Positions 11,394-23,954 of a stretch of DNA of 64,000 bases are shown piece by piece. Numbering within the stretch: the first letter of the stretch is position 1; each line of letters opens with the position of its first letter. The notes under the pieces are model-generated. The model saw nothing but the letters and a program-made list of their open reading frames with translations, had not been told where the DNA came from and did no database searches. Origin of the DNA: Linnemannia elongata (lineage: Eukaryota; Mortierellomycota; Mortierellomycetes; Mortierellales; Mortierellaceae). The DNA lies in NCBI GenBank assembly GCA_036320915.1, contig JAXBDG010000006.1, forward strand, positions 806,001 through 870,000, written 5' to 3'. The translations under genes were made by a program, and so were the position numbers.

Positions 11394-14300
11394 ATGACAG
11401 GAGCCGTAGGAATATCTCGGCTAGCCTTGCCGCGGTTCAAGCCTATTGCTTCGCCGACTTTCACAACATACCCAACCGTACTCCTCCGCCAATATCTCCC
11501 CTGCAGATGTCTACATCAGCAGACTCTGCGCACACTATCTCCAGCAAACTTCCACTCCAAACTTGGTACACGGTCTGTCAAGACCTCATCAGTCGGCCAC
11601 AAACGGAGCGTCAACGACAAGAGGTCAGGACATGGCTCCAGACCTGTTGGTGGTGGCGGCGGGTATAGCAGGGGGAGCAGGGCTCCATACGACCGAGTTT
11701 CGAATCCTTCGAGCGGTCGCATGTTTGCCAATTCAGGATCTGGTGACTATTCGGCATATCGGTCCAGGAGACCTGCCTATGTCAAGGCTCATTCTGTATC
11801 GGGTTCGCAGATGGTCCAGGCGATTGAGTCAAGCCGACAGGGAGAAGGACTATTAAAGTCGGAAAATGGTGACAGAGGAACGATTGACCCGTTTGGAAGC
11901 ACAGCGGCTGATCCATTCGCCAACAAGCTGGAGGCTGCCATTGAAGCCAGTCTGAGGACCACGGGTCAGTCACAATGGAGCAATAGGGCAGACTCTCGGC
12001 ATGACCGCGCCAACCCATACTCCGCTGCAGAGACTCAGATTCCTGATATTCAGGCGCAGTACCTTGTTGGATACGCTCGTTGGGAATCTGTCAAAGCCAA
12101 GGACGTAGAAATCAAGAGTAAGTTGGCCGTTGCAACTGCATATCAGGATTGTTCATGTTGGATATAAAGCAGCTAACAGACACTCCTTCCTTTGAATAGA
12201 CGTCACGCCAACGTTGAGACCCAAGGTTGCAGTGTTGGAGCATGGCTTGGACCGGGTTCTTTTCAAGTAAGTCTCAAGGCACAGTAGCCGCGCTCACAGC
12301 GTACAACGATCCGACCTTTTCGTTGAAGCCCAGCTAACAAGGCGCCTATCTTTCCACCTCACACAGTCCAGGTGTTCATTGGCTGCAGGATCCACGGTCG
12401 TCCGTGTTCAACTTCGACCCCTATCTGCGATCAATCTGCCAGCCCAAGGATTTTGACTACAACGCATTGCCAGCCTACAAAACATCGTCGATGGATCCAG
12501 CACTACTCAACATGGCGCGGAGTCATCACGGAAAGTACATGGGATCGACTTCATCCATGACCTCTATCCTGTCGCAATACTACTTTTTGATCTCTGGGTG
12601 GAAGCCGCTCAAAACTACGCATCTTTCAGAGGCTTTTACAGCTCAAGTAAGTCCATGGAATGGTAAACCACGGGTTTCATTTTTCGTTGAACGTTGAGTA
12701 ACCAGAGCTTCGGCTAATCAAGAGCAACTTTTCTCCAAAAGCCCAAGGGATTCACAAGGCTGAGCAGGGCACCGACGACAATCGAGTTGGTGCACAAAGG
12801 CGACGGATACTATGCAATTGACGCCGACAAGACTTTTGATTCCTCGACAGTCTTGATGCAACTTGTAAGCGGACTTAATTATGATTAATCGACAAGTGCC
12901 TGTCGCTCATTGATTGCATAATTGGCCTCACTAACATATGTTGTATATCGCGCTATGGCGCAACAGGGAAAGTCCATGGAAAAGATGCTGACTAGCACAC
13001 CACAAGAGTTTTCGAGGTTTACAAAGGCGAATTCTTGGATGGTCACACCAGAGGAGAGAGATCAACTCGAGGCGTTCAACTACATCTCCGTGGACAACTT
13101 TTTGCTCCGTTCGCAGCTGGACTGTGAAGACCCACGGCTTCCAGGCAAGACGTTCGATCTCAAGACCCGCGCCGCAGTGGCAATCCGCCTGGATGTCCAC
13201 AATTATGAGCTCAACCAAGGATACCAGCTTCGCAAGGCGCACGGATATCTCGAGAGTTTTGAGCGCGAATACTACGACATGATGCGATCGGCGTTCTTGA
13301 AGTACAGTCTCCAGGTCAGAATCGGGCAGATGGATGGAATCTTTGTCGCCTTTCATAACACGGCCAGGATCTTTGGATTCCAGTACATTTCTCTGGATGA
13401 GATGGACTCGCGGTTGTTTGGATCGAGTGTGATGGGCGACGAGTGTTTCAAGAACCAACTTCGGCTGTTGAATCGCACCCTGGATGAGATCACCTCCAAA
13501 TACCCCAATCAGGACCTGAGAATCACTGTCGATACGGATGAGACCGTTCAGAGTATGAACGTTTGGGTAGAGACTTTGCCTTTGGGAGCCAGGACATCGG
13601 TGCAGGGTCGGTACGTGAAGGTGGAGTTTGACGAGGCGGGAGCACCAGAGATGCAACCCAACGCAGAGCTCAGTCTGTGGCAGATTGTCTGCTACTCCAA
13701 CGTCAACAACTCGACCGTCATTGGACCTTTTGATTTGAACGAACGAGGCACTGACAAGTGGGAACTGCGGTACAAGATTGCAGAGCTGAAGAAGCCGCAT
13801 ATGATGAGCGAGTACCGCCGGATGAAGGCGATTCAGGCCGAGATCATGCTGGATGATGCTGCGAGGGAGGCGCTTGCTGAGAAGGCGTTTGAGGCAGGAG
13901 AGAAGGCTTCAGAGCAAATGCGTGAGTCGCTTGCCCGTGCGGCTTCTAGGCGCGATATTATGAGGGACCAATTCCGCAGGATCAGTGAGCAAGGACGACT
14001 CAAGGAGGAGGATGAGGAGCGGAAGCAGGCTGACAAGGAGTTTTTGATCTGGGAGCCCAAGGGATACATCAAGATTTCCGACGCCATTACTGCACCTGCA
14101 TCCAAGCCTGAACTTGCGCCTGCAGAAGCACTCAAGGATGTCAAAGCTGAAGCCAAGATCGATAAGAAGGCCAAGTCTGCCAAGAAGGCCAAGGATACTC
14201 AATCTATTGCCAAGACCGACAAGGACGTACAGGGTGACTCTATCACGGCATCCATGGCTCGCAAGCTGAAGGAAATTATTCCCAAGGCTGCTGCCTCGCC

Positions 14301-15297
14301 TTCCGCTGCTGCTGCTACGGTAGCCGTAGCCGCAGCCACAACCAAAACCTCGGCCGATACTAAACCAGCCAAGGCCGACGCAACTGGAGAACCCAAGAGC
14401 ACCTCTCCCGAATCAGAGGCGCCTACAGCCGAGAAAGTTCTTGCGGTCTACTACCGCCGCATTTCCAACGGCAAGATGACCAAGATCCCCCGCGAGGATC
14501 TCTCCTTCATTCGCGATTCTTACCAGAAGTCTGCATCGCTCTCACCTGAAGATTCGATGCGCCTGAAACATCTCTCTGGTTTCCACGACGACCTGATCAA
14601 GAGTTTGACGCCCTTTGATGATATTCGGTTCAAGTTGATGGAGATCCCCGTCCGTGGAGCCGATTATGCAGCCCTGGACAAGTCAACCCTGCACCGAATC
14701 GCGGGGTATATGGGTATTACCCCATCTGCCGACCAGACCGATCGCGCATTGGGCCGGACCTTGCACAAGGAGACAGCTCGGTTCCGGTACAAGTTGCATC
14801 TGGACTTTTACCATAACTGGATCCACAAGGTCTTGGCGTTGAAGGATGATGCTGCCCCCCTGACTGACCTTAACGAGTTTGTGGCGGTCGATGATGAGGC
14901 GACGCTGAAGAGGGTTGCGAATGGACTGATGGTCTCGGAGAAGATGATTTATTCGCAGGAGAAGCTTTATGGCTTGAACCGACGCGATGCGATCAAGAAG
15001 GCGGTGTTGTCGCAGATTTATTATGCCGAGAGATCGTTTAGCGATAATGAGCTCAAGGAGATGGGGTATTTGCCGAGGATCTTTGATCCGGCTTTGTATG
15101 CGACAACCAAGCGGCTTTTGACGGGTGGAAATATGGAGGGGGTCACAGCCGATGTTGTTAAGTCCGAGTCCAAGTCCGAGCCGAAAGCGGAACTAGAGTT
15201 TGAGCTTTTGAGCGACAGGGCTGTGAGCAGCAATAGCAGCGCTGTGGTTGACGAGCAGAAGGAGAAGGAACTCGAATCATCCAAACCCATTTCATAG
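11394..15297 (+). CDS. PET127: Mitochondrial RNA-processing protein Pet127
   Basis: Five exons, 11394-12117, 12200-12266, 12367-12646, 12742-12864 and 12967-15297, give 1,174 residues. The diagnostic block, restored by splicing, begins near residue 247: PKVAVLEHGLDRVLF, then NPGVHWLQDPRSSVFNFDPY. The domain continues with YYFLISGWKPL and the WMVTPEERDQLEAFNY region. The first ~60 residues are basic and hydroxylated, fitting mitochondrial import. Yeast Pet127 acts in 5' trimming and turnover of mitochondrial transcripts and has been described as a 5'-3' exoribonuclease of the PD-(D/E)XK superfamily. The chain is longer than the ~800 residues of yeast Pet127, owing to a Gly/Ser/Arg-rich N-terminal region and a Lys/Ala-rich linker (about 14,100-14,430) before a C-terminal helical region. 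Confidence 0.9.
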
Positions 15298-15664
15298 ACA
15301 CAGCATAAAACCGCATTTTGTATTTTTATTTTTTTTTTCATGAGGGCGAAGACGACGACATTTCGAACTAGAGCCTCTATGGAACCCGAATGACATGGGA
15401 GATGAAATGATTGAACGCGCTTCCATATGATCAACAATGTAAATCTGCTCAGCAATCGCGTGAGGTTACATAATTCATTTTGCGACGTGATGCGTCAAAA
15501 TCAAGCTCGTGCTTGCCCACAAAATCAATATCCGGGACCCAAGATCACCGATCTGGTCCAACGAACAAAAGCCTGACAGCCCTAACAATCGACAAGTCTG
15601 TGAGATTTGATCTTATGCTTTAATTTTGTGCTGTGGTAGTTGAAAAATACGACCTCCTCCTGAT
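15298..15664. other. Convergent intergenic region, PET127 and RRP4 3' ends
   Basis: The two genes point at each other across about 370 bases. The stretch is AT-rich and contains no exon that I can support. It should hold both polyadenylation regions. Confidence 0.6.
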
Positions 15665-17130
15665 TTATCCCTTCATGTTATCGACAGCGGTAGTAGCCTC
15701 TGTTGCGATCGCATGCATGATCTCCTTCTTGTTCATGTCCTTGAGTTTGTACTGTAATGAGGCCTCATATGCGAACGAGATGATGGTATCGTTGATAAAG
15801 ATGAACTCGTCCGCGAGCGCCCGGATACAGTTGCCGACACGAGCAATCGACTCCCTGTCTCTAGGTGTAATATCCTCCTGAAAGTATGCCGCATCAAAAC
15901 AAAAATGGAAAAATGGTTAACAACGGCGTGTTTTTGCATCATCGCCACAGCTGATAATTCGCCTATTCAAAATTGAAGCACGCTAATAAGACGCCTACCT
16001 TGTTCTTGTTGGAATACACAAGTTCGGTATCAATCTCATCCAAGTTCTGGGGAACGTGAGCACTGACCCAGATGTACCCGTTAAGACCCAAGATCACATC
16101 AACTCCACAGGCCAACGAATGGAAATGCGATTTGCAACGCTGAACCAACGCTGGAGGCACAGAGATAAAAGATCCGTTCCTGAGCTTGCCGTACTTCAAA
16201 CTACGCGTGTGGAGAGAGTAGGCACCATCTCCAAAGAACGCCTGCACTTCTGCCACAACCAAGTCGCCCTCCATGAAGAAACTGCGCATTTGCAACTCGT
16301 CCGATTCTTGTTTTCTCCTCTATAAAAACGATTCGTCAGTAAAAAGGGAGGCAGTTGCTGTTAGTTTAAGTGTATAGCCAGATATATGATACAGAGTATG
16401 ACTGTATCCTTGGCTGAGCAACCAACAAACAAAGTAAGATCCATGTTATTGTACCTGAACTCCTCCGGGCAAGTTGATAGAACTCAACATCAAGATCGCA
16501 TCCTGACGCGCACTCACATCGACCTTCCACCGCTTCTGTGCAACCTCTGTAATCCTGCCCACCACAACATCTCCAATCTCTCCAGTGTATCTAAAACAGG
16601 GAAAAAGTAAATGAAGCGATGGGTTAGTCCGAGATGTCCTTTCCTGCAAGACATCAGACAGATCACGTACACTGTTCCCGTAATGAAGAAGTCCGGGTCG
16701 AAAATGTACCTAGTATGCAAAGGTCTGACGGAGATCAATTTGTTGACGCGATCCACCACTCCAGCAACACTCGAGACCACCTTCTCGTTCTCGATATATG
16801 TTCCGTGACCCCTACGAGCATCAGCATTAAAAGTACACAAGTAACATGGTTAGCCCTTTAACCTTCACATAGACTAAGGAATCAATGCTCGCTTTCTTTG
16901 CTTAAAGCGGCCTGCATTCATATCTACCTCATGAAGGCTGTATCGTTGGTGATGACCTCTCCTGGTGTGACGACGTGGAGTGAAGAGTCCTTGACACCAG
17001 ATCCGTCGGCACCATCCTCATGGTCGCCGTCGAGCTCCATATCCTCCAATCCGTGCTGCTTGCTCTGCTTGTGGGCTTTGCTGCCCGAGACAGCTGTCCT
17101 GGGTGCGGGTGAGTGGAATGAAACGTTCAT
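15665..17130 (-). CDS. RRP4: Exosome complex subunit RRP4 (EXOSC2)
   Basis: Five exons read on the minus strand, 17130-16928, 16811-16710, 16590-16455, 16319-15999 and 15877-15665, give 324 residues. Key family runs are [85 protein letters not shown], and the KH region with [12 protein letters not shown]4 is one of the three S1/KH cap subunits of the RNA exosome, in nucleus and cytoplasm, and helps guide RNA into the channel. Compared with human EXOSC2 (~293 residues), the N terminus has an extra acidic stretch of about 45 residues. The donor at 16709 is needed to join HTR to YTGEIGD; reading on would insert a foreign segment. Confidence 0.94.
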
Positions 17131-17597
17131 CGTTGATGACTTTTTGTGAGTTGGTAATGAATAGGCTCTTTGTGGCGCTGAATAAATGAGACGTTTCTTT
17201 CCTGCTCCTGTTGTATCCTGGAGACGGGGCGTAGAGTGTCGAAGGTTAGTTGGGTTGAGAAGAGAAGAATGGTCAACAACAGAGAAGCAAAAAAAAAAGA
17301 AAAATAGAGGTCGCATGCACTTTCTTAAAAATGTCAACAAACCGCACGAATGACAGTCACCAATCAATTTCGAGCGCGTCTTCTCTATTTCATGAACTAT
17401 CGTCGTGTTCAGACATTGTTTAACAACGGGCAGCAATCGGTCATTATAGACAAACGAGGTTTATTATGTTACAGAGTTTTGTTGTTGTGGATATGGGGAT
17501 GTGTGTATGTGCGTATGTGTATGTACGAGAGTGAGAGAGAAGGGAGCTTGAGAGGGGGGAATATCGTGCTATGTTTGACAGTGGTATCTACAGTATT
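17131..17597. other. Intergenic region upstream of RRP4, downstream of MDH
   Basis: About 470 bases between two genes in the same orientation. On the minus strand it runs from the MDH stop to the RRP4 start. No exon is supported. Confidence 0.5.
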
Positions 17598-19707
17598 TTA
17601 GGCACCGGTGACGAACGAGGCACCTTTGGTGATGTTGGTCTTAAGCTCGGGGTAAGCAGCATCCAACAATGTCTGCTCATAGGCAGAGACCTGGGGAAGA
17701 GGCAAAATGTTCTTGACACCCTCCTTGCCAAACTCAACATCCAAGGCAAAGTAGTCCAAACCGTGCTTGGCCTTGAAGGTGGCCGTGCTCTCCTTATCAG
17801 CATCGAGGTTGACATATGACGACTCGACCAATCCAGTCTTGCCGGCAACGGTAGCCTCGAGAAGAGTAAGAGCGAAACGAGCTCCGGCGTAGGCCATCGA
17901 CAAGGTAGCAGATCCAGCGCCATCCTTGGCCTTCACGACCTCATCTCCTCCGTACTGGATACGGTAGGTCAAAGCATCCAATTGCTCCTTGGTGAGACCC
18001 TCAACAAAGCCGGGGATCTTGGAGAGAATGGGGACGATGGTGACACCGGAGTGTCCACCAATAACAGTAACACGAGTGGATTTGGGGTCGACAGAGGGGT
18101 TGACCTCAGAGACGAATCTGGAAGAGCGGACGACATCCAAAGTACTAATACCAAAGACCCTATTTCATTTTTAGAGTTGAGTCAACAGGTAGTGGTTAGT
18201 CATACGAGCCCTTTTAGCGTGTGTAGTCAAGGTGGACTGACTGGCATAGGTAGCTTGGTGCTCAGCAAGAGGGCGACAGTGGGGGAGGGTGAAAAGGTGG
18301 GGTTTGTTTGTTTTTAGGCCTTCCCCAGATCCATTAGGAGCATCGAACGACAAAAAACGACTGGGGTAAGGCGAAGAATGTGGAGTCTTTCTGTTGATGC
18401 GGTGGGCAAAGTTGGATCCCCATATTCAAGCAAGCAAGAACGGACCATACATATCCCACACCCAAAAATAAATAAAAATTGCTCTGACCGTAGGTAACCT
18501 TCAAAGTGCGGGGTATGACTCAAGAGAACATTCGATTGGGCCAAATTGTTCGTGGAAGAGATTGACAATGTCGAAAGAAGTGTGAGTAAAAGAGGTCCTT
18601 ACTTCTTGGGGTTGAAAACGCCATGCTTCTTGAGGACCTCGGCCACGATGGGGACGGTCGAGTTAACGGGATTGGAAATGACGAGGACGAACGCGCCAGG
18701 GCAGTTCTTGGCAACACCCTCGGCCAAGCCGGCGATAATGCCAGCGTTGATCTACATTTGCAAGTACCACGTTGGTTGTTTGTTCAGTTGAGTCCTGTTA
18801 GTTCTTCACTCTTTCCTTGCTGGTGCTTACGCGGTAACCATCCTAATAAAATGCAATAGCAAGCGTTTTTCTTATCCATGTGTGTGTGAGTACCTTGAAG
18901 AGATCGTCACGGGTCATGCCAGGCTTGCGGGGGACACCGGCGGGGATGACGACGGTGTGGGCATCCTTCAAGGCAGCATCCATGTCGTCCTTGCCGTGTC
19001 CGGTGACTCTGGACTTTGTGTTGATGTGCGAGAGATCGGCAGCGACTCCGGGAGCGTTGACAACATCATAGAGCGCCAAGTCGGTGATCAAGTCAGACTG
19101 CTTCAAGAGCAAAGAGAGGGGCTGTCCGATTCCTCCGGCAGCGCCGCAAACGACGACTATTTGTTATTACCAAGGGATATCAGACGAGAGGCGTTTGTTA
19201 GTATCTGCATTCTTGTCTGTAGGTGTCGCTATTTTAGAACGAGGTGAAGTGTTGTCCATGACATACCTTTGACCATGTTGTTTTCAGGAGCTGGAGACTG
19301 GAGCATACAGAGGGGGAAAAAGATGCGGTGTTAACTTTCGGAGTTTTTTTTTCTTTTTTTTTTCTTTCTTTCCTTTTTGTACTTCGTACTTTGGTGGTCG
19401 CGTTTGAAATGGGTAGAAAGAAAGGATGAATGAGTGGCGAATGATGTCAAGAAGGAAAGAAGAGAATGAGGAATGCGTTTGTGAAGGCGGAGTGGAAGGG
19501 AAAGAAGAAAGGAAAAGAAAGAAAAGGTGTGCGTTTGATAAAGAAAAACAAAAAGAAAGGAGAGAAGACGATAAGCATTGCGCATGTCTCGTCCCTACTT
19601 CTTTGCTTTGTGCATAGTCTTTTCATTTTTGATACCCCTTTTTAAGAGACCAAATCTCATTCCTTTCGTCCGCCCTGAGGCGGAAATAATGCATTGCAAC
19701 TTACCAT
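17598..19707 (-). CDS. MDH: NAD-dependent malate dehydrogenase
   Basis: Five exons on the minus strand, 19707-19705 (the ATG alone), 19297-19267, 19156-18894, 18751-18603 and 18159-17598, give 335 residues. The enzyme interconverts malate and oxaloacetate with NAD. Visible motifs: the NAD-binding GAAGGIGQP near residue 15, the mobile-loop substrate arginines in [38 protein letters not shown], and the catalytic His in [10 protein letters not shown] near 185. The mature-like N terminus ([12 protein letters not shown]) has no mitochondrial presequence and the C terminus (VTGA) has no peroxisomal signal, so a cytosolic form is likely. A first coding exon of just the start codon is unusual, but the GTAAG donor after it and the phase of exon 2 fit. 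Starting at the internal Met (MVKV) is the alternative. Confidence 0.92.
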
Positions 19708-21645
19708 GTTGATGTTTGTGTGTGTGGTATGAGGATGGTCGGTTGGGTGAACTGGTTGTTGGATGGTTGAAAGAGGAAGAAAAGGATGAGTGTGGAAAGA
19801 AGAAGTAGAAAACTGGACAAAAGCTGTTCCTTTATATATGCATGGTTCCAGACAGGCTATACACCATCATTGTCGAGAATAGCACCCACTTACACATATA
19901 CACAAATACTCCATTCAAAGTTCCTTCTCTTCCCTTTGGTTCCTTTACTTCCTTCGGAGCAATTGGTCATTGAGGCGTTATTTTTGTCCATCTTTCTCTT
20001 GTTCAGCGCGGATCCCCGTGTTCATTGTTGGGTTGTGCGCGTGTGAGTATATTACAACTGCAGTGAGCGTGTGAATGAATAGCATATAAGAACGATAACA
20101 CTATTCTTTACTTTTCCCTTTGATAGCCAGCCCCCGCGTAATACCAAATGCCTAAACACCTGCCTTGCCCTTCCGATTCTTCTCCCACGTAACAACAAAG
20201 TCATTTCAAATAGACTATGCAGAGGGCACCAAGGGATAGAGAGATGAGGAGGAGGGATGAATCCGTGTCCGTGTCCGTGTCAATCCTACACCTTCAATGC
20301 ACCTTATTTTTCCTCCCTTTGCCTACTGTCATCATAAATTGGTGCATTCGGAAATGAACGGACAAGACACGAATTCCTCGGTCGCGTAATCTTCCGAGGA
20401 GAGGAACCAGTCAAGGAAGAAGGGGCACTAATGCGAATGTGAAGTCAACCCCTTCCTCCTCACTACAACCATCGCCGTCATCTTTTATCCTTGTCAGCAA
20501 AAATGAAAGCCCTTTTCAATGCCTATCACCTGGAGCAATGGTTCCCTCTCCTCTTTCAATTAGGCGACATACGAGTGATGGTCACACACACGGAGAACGT
20601 CCGAATTGGGCGGAGAATAGATATGTATGCAGTCATCGTTAGGGGAAAGAATTCCTCTTCACCGGAACCACAAATTAGAAGCATTTTTTCATTTGTGCAG
20701 AACAGAAACACAACTTTTACCTCTATTTGGACAGCCGTTGGTTGTTTCTTCATTTTCTTTGTCTCTTCTGCGCCCAACACAACCCAACCCATGTTCCCAC
20801 AGTTGTCTCCAGCGTACCCAAATGACACAATCCTCCCATGGCATAACCAAACCCGCACAAGTCATTCCCCACTTGTTGGCCCCTCTCTTCTTGCACCGTT
20901 AGGTTTTCTTCAACAGAGAATAAGGAACGAGTGGAGGAGGGGGCTCCTGAGGAATGGAGATACACGATGACCAAGGCAGAATTCGGAAATCATATGCTAC
21001 TCTTCCTGAACTCTCAAGGTGCGTGGGTGAAGAAACAGAAAACTAAAACATGCGTACAACGATGACATTGGTCTCAATTTTACGGGCATTGCAGGCATGT
21101 ATTGTTTTTCTGCTTGTTGAATGGGAACAAAGGAAAAGGCAGGAAAGAATAAAAAATAACCAGCCCTTGACCCTTGACCGCCCCGATCCTTCTCTGTCAA
21201 GCAAAAAGAGAAAAAAAAAAGGCTGAATAGGACACGGGCAAAATGCGAAGCGATATGCCCGCCGCATGCCAAATGTGACTGTTGGAATGAAACCTTGACA
21301 TACCATGCGCCCGATTCCCGATTCCAGGTCCCTTGCAAGATGCGCCACCAAAAGTATCCACTTCAGGTCTTTCTCCTTGCCCTGTGGAGAAACAGATTGA
21401 TATTTCAAAATGATAGCTTTACCCATCAGTTGGTCTGATCGCGGCAACGACGCGTCAAAAGCGGATCACGAGAGCAAGGAGAAAAGCTGATCATATCACC
21501 GCTGCTGTCTCCTATTCATCGTCACATTGCCGGTTCACCCCTCCCTCTCTTTCTCTTTTTTTTAAAACCACCATCCTCTTTCAATACATGCTCTTCTCCC
21601 CCAACAACAGCCTTAACTTCATCAACCAGCATCTACAACAACGCC
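19708..21645. other. Long intergenic region between MDH and PARP-like paralogue C
   Basis: About 1.9 kb between divergent genes. The MDH-proximal part is the likely MDH promoter. At 20262-20281 there is a short GTGTCC hexamer repeat. Open frames at 20491-20970 (plus) and 21043-21447 (minus) lack recognisable protein patterns and I do not call them genes. The last ~100 bases before 21646 are C/T-rich and resemble the leader of paralogue A. Confidence 0.5.
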
Positions 21646-22385
21646 ATGACTATACAAGGAGTCTACCTCGAGCCCATCCGCAAGGAAACCATCGAATTCC
21701 AAGATATTGACCACCGCTTTGAGAGCAAGTTAGTCGTCCTCTACGAGATCATCTACGCTGAGACTGTCAACGGATACCTGGGTAGTGAGGACGAATGGGA
21801 CGGGACCACCTATTACCATGGCACCTCGCACTGCGGATGCATCGACACCAAGATCACCAACTCTCAAGATGATCGGATCCCAGTCTATGCCTGGTGCGAG
21901 AGTGCCCACTGTTGTACAAAGGGTATCATCAACAGCGGCTTCCTCAAAGCCAAGAGTCCTCAAGGTAAAGTAATGTCCTTTCAACTCCACTTTAAATTAC
22001 TTTTTTACTCTTGCTTGACCAAACCTTGGTTCTCACATTGAACGTTGCTGAGAGTTGATGAGTACAGGCTACGTTTTCTCACAGCAGGTGGGGACCGCTC
22101 GAGCAATTGCAATCAGCAAGACCTTTGGGACAGCCCCGGAATCGCCCCTCCTGAGCATCTTTGTTTGTGTCGCCAAGAACCCTCAAAATGCAGTTACCTA
22201 TGGCTTTGGGGCTTACCACACCGTCCTGAACGACAATGTAAGCTGGTCACTTCCCCCATTCTTATCCATTCCTACTCATCATCACTGCAAAGTTCGTCGC
22301 GCTTATTGTCGTGTTTACTGTTCTTTGGCAATCCTTCCGATGTTAGGAGATTCTCCCGGTTTACATCGCTATTATCAGCAAGTAG
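21646..22385 (+). CDS. Small PARP-like protein, paralogue C
   Basis: Three exons, 21646-21964, 22068-22237 and 22347-22385, give 175 residues, with exon lengths (319, 170, 39) identical to those of paralogue A. It shares the start MTIQGVYLEP and the blocks TYYHGTSHCGC, WCESAHCC, GIINSGFLK and EILPVYIAI with A. Differences cluster after the first intron: GYVFSQQVGTARA replaces GHFFSPQIETARL, so the His before FFS is lost. As in A, no Glu stands at the usual catalytic position. The gene is followed 433 bases later by pseudogene D, a B-type copy, repeating the A-B order of the first cluster. Function unknown; likely a cytosolic or nuclear protein because no targeting signal is seen. Confidence 0.7.
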
Positions 22386-22817
22386 GGTGCCCCCGGCACT
22401 AGAGTTCTCTACGTCAGAATAAAACAAGGGATGGCACTTCGCCGTCATTTTTTTTATTTACCGTGCACTCAAAACTCTACGGCATGTCCCTCTTCACTCG
22501 TTGCTTCTTTCAATAAAACACACCCTCGCATCGTTGTCACAGCTGCAAACTGCGGCTGGTTTCTCACACTTGCAATGATGGCAATGAATGGGAGAAGTGA
22601 TAGCCTCGTTATTTATGCTTGATCCGAGGAGCTAACTGTGAGTTCGCGTTGATCTTCAAATCATGACTGTTCTGCGCCTCCAGCGTCAGATCGCCAACAA
22701 GGTAGGAATGGAAGGAACCAACATCTATCATTCGCATATATTCCATTCTCCTACTCTCTTCCCTTCTCCTCCATACCCTCAGTCATCTCTGACGACTAAT
22801 CCATCACTGCAGCCACC
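22386..22817. other. Spacer between paralogue C and pseudogene D
   Basis: About 430 bases. It contains a short ATG-started stretch at 22663-22701 followed by a GTAGGA donor-like sequence, and a CTGCAG acceptor just before the ATG of D. This could be a 5' untranslated exon of the D transcript. No complete gene is seen. Confidence 0.4.
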
Positions 22818-23548
22818 ATGAGTCTGAAAGGTCAGCATCTCGAGCCTCTGACACCCACCTCCCCTGAGTTTCTTCAGTACCAAGGTATCTTTGGCACCCA
22901 CAACCTGTTCAAGCTCTACAAGATCTCGTACGAACCCCTTGGCGGCCACACTCTTGACTGGTTCAACGGTTTCCCGTCCATTTTCTACCATGGTACCGGT
23001 CATTGTGAATGCCTTCAGTGACGCAATTCTACACCAGACTCGGGCGAGATCAGGGCTAGTGAGTGGTGTGGTACGGCTGCATGCCCGACTTAGGGAATCC
23101 TGAACTATGGATGTCTGAAGGTCCGCACTCAACGCGGTAATTTAAGCCCTTAGATGTGTTCACGACCTGGGCATCCTTGTTATGATGAATCCTTGCATAT
23201 ACCCTATGCGATAATGTCTTCTTTTTCCAAACGGCTAAACAAATTGCGAGTAGGCCATTTCTTCTCTCCGAACTGGAAGGTAGCACAGAGCTACGCCTAC
23301 TGCAAATCGGACTCCCAAGTACTGTTGAGCGTATTCCTGGTCAAGACTCGATCCCTCTGGCCTCCGAATCAAGACACCTGCTTCGTCCACCGCGACATGG
23401 TACGTTTTTTTTTTTGCCTCTTCTCTTTGAAAGCAGGAAAGTACTATATCGTTCAATGCGAAACTGTTGTCCAACTAAACCTCTGACACTCAGTATCGAT
23501 TGGTAGGACATTCTGCCGTGTTTCCTGGCCATCCTCCGCAACTCTTAG
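22818..23548 (+). pseudogene. PARP-like pseudogene D (B-type)
   Basis: This copy aligns with paralogue B through all three exons: about 22818-23136, 23254-23399 (146 bases, as in B) and 23507-23548 (42 bases, as in B). It starts intact (MSLKGQHLEPL, then YHGTGHC) but stops at a TGA at 23019-23021 soon after the His-Gly-Thr motif. Beyond it the matching frame shifts (residues like SEWCGTAACPT), and a TAG stands where B has a Gln codon. Exons 2 and 3 remain open (GHFFSPNW, LLSVFLVKT, DILPCFLAIL) and keep their splice sites, so decay is recent or only one part is affected. If transcribed, only a ~67-residue N-terminal peptide would be made. Confidence 0.75.
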
Positions 23549-23954
23549 ACAGTTGAGTGCTCGAGGATCAATGATATCATGGTATCCTATCAAGCCAGGC
23601 TTCTAGCCCCACTTCCTAGTTCGCTTTGTTTTGCGTTTTCAATAAAAAAACACCTCCCATTTGAATCGCAGTCAAAGGCTCATGGTGCGGCCATTGTTCG
23701 CACAATAATAGCAACGACAAACGGATACCGATTACTGCCCGAAAGACGTCTCATCTGACCGAAATGGGATTCTTTGCGTTCGCGTTGGTATGTTATGATT
23801 CTCTCTAGAGGGAGATCCCCAACGCGGTGGGGAAGAAGACGGACACCACCAATCCCACCACCACTTCATTATTTTCTTCCCTGCTTCTCATCCTCTTAAC
23901 ACTAACCACCACCACCACCATCACATCTTCGACACCAGTCCAATACTCACTATC
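23549..23954. other. Spacer between pseudogenes D and E
   Basis: About 400 bases with an AATAAA near 23640 (3' end of D) and a C/T- and ACC-repeat-rich stretch before E, which resembles the leaders of the other family members. No gene seen. Confidence 0.5.

Noticed and set aside
12931..13800. 289-residue minus-strand frame
   Set aside because: Antisense shadow of the last PET127 exon, whose sense frame is spliced in phase and conserved.
20491..20970. 159-residue plus-strand frame between MDH and paralogue C
   Set aside because: No domain, no splice-supported extension, composition like the surrounding non-coding DNA.
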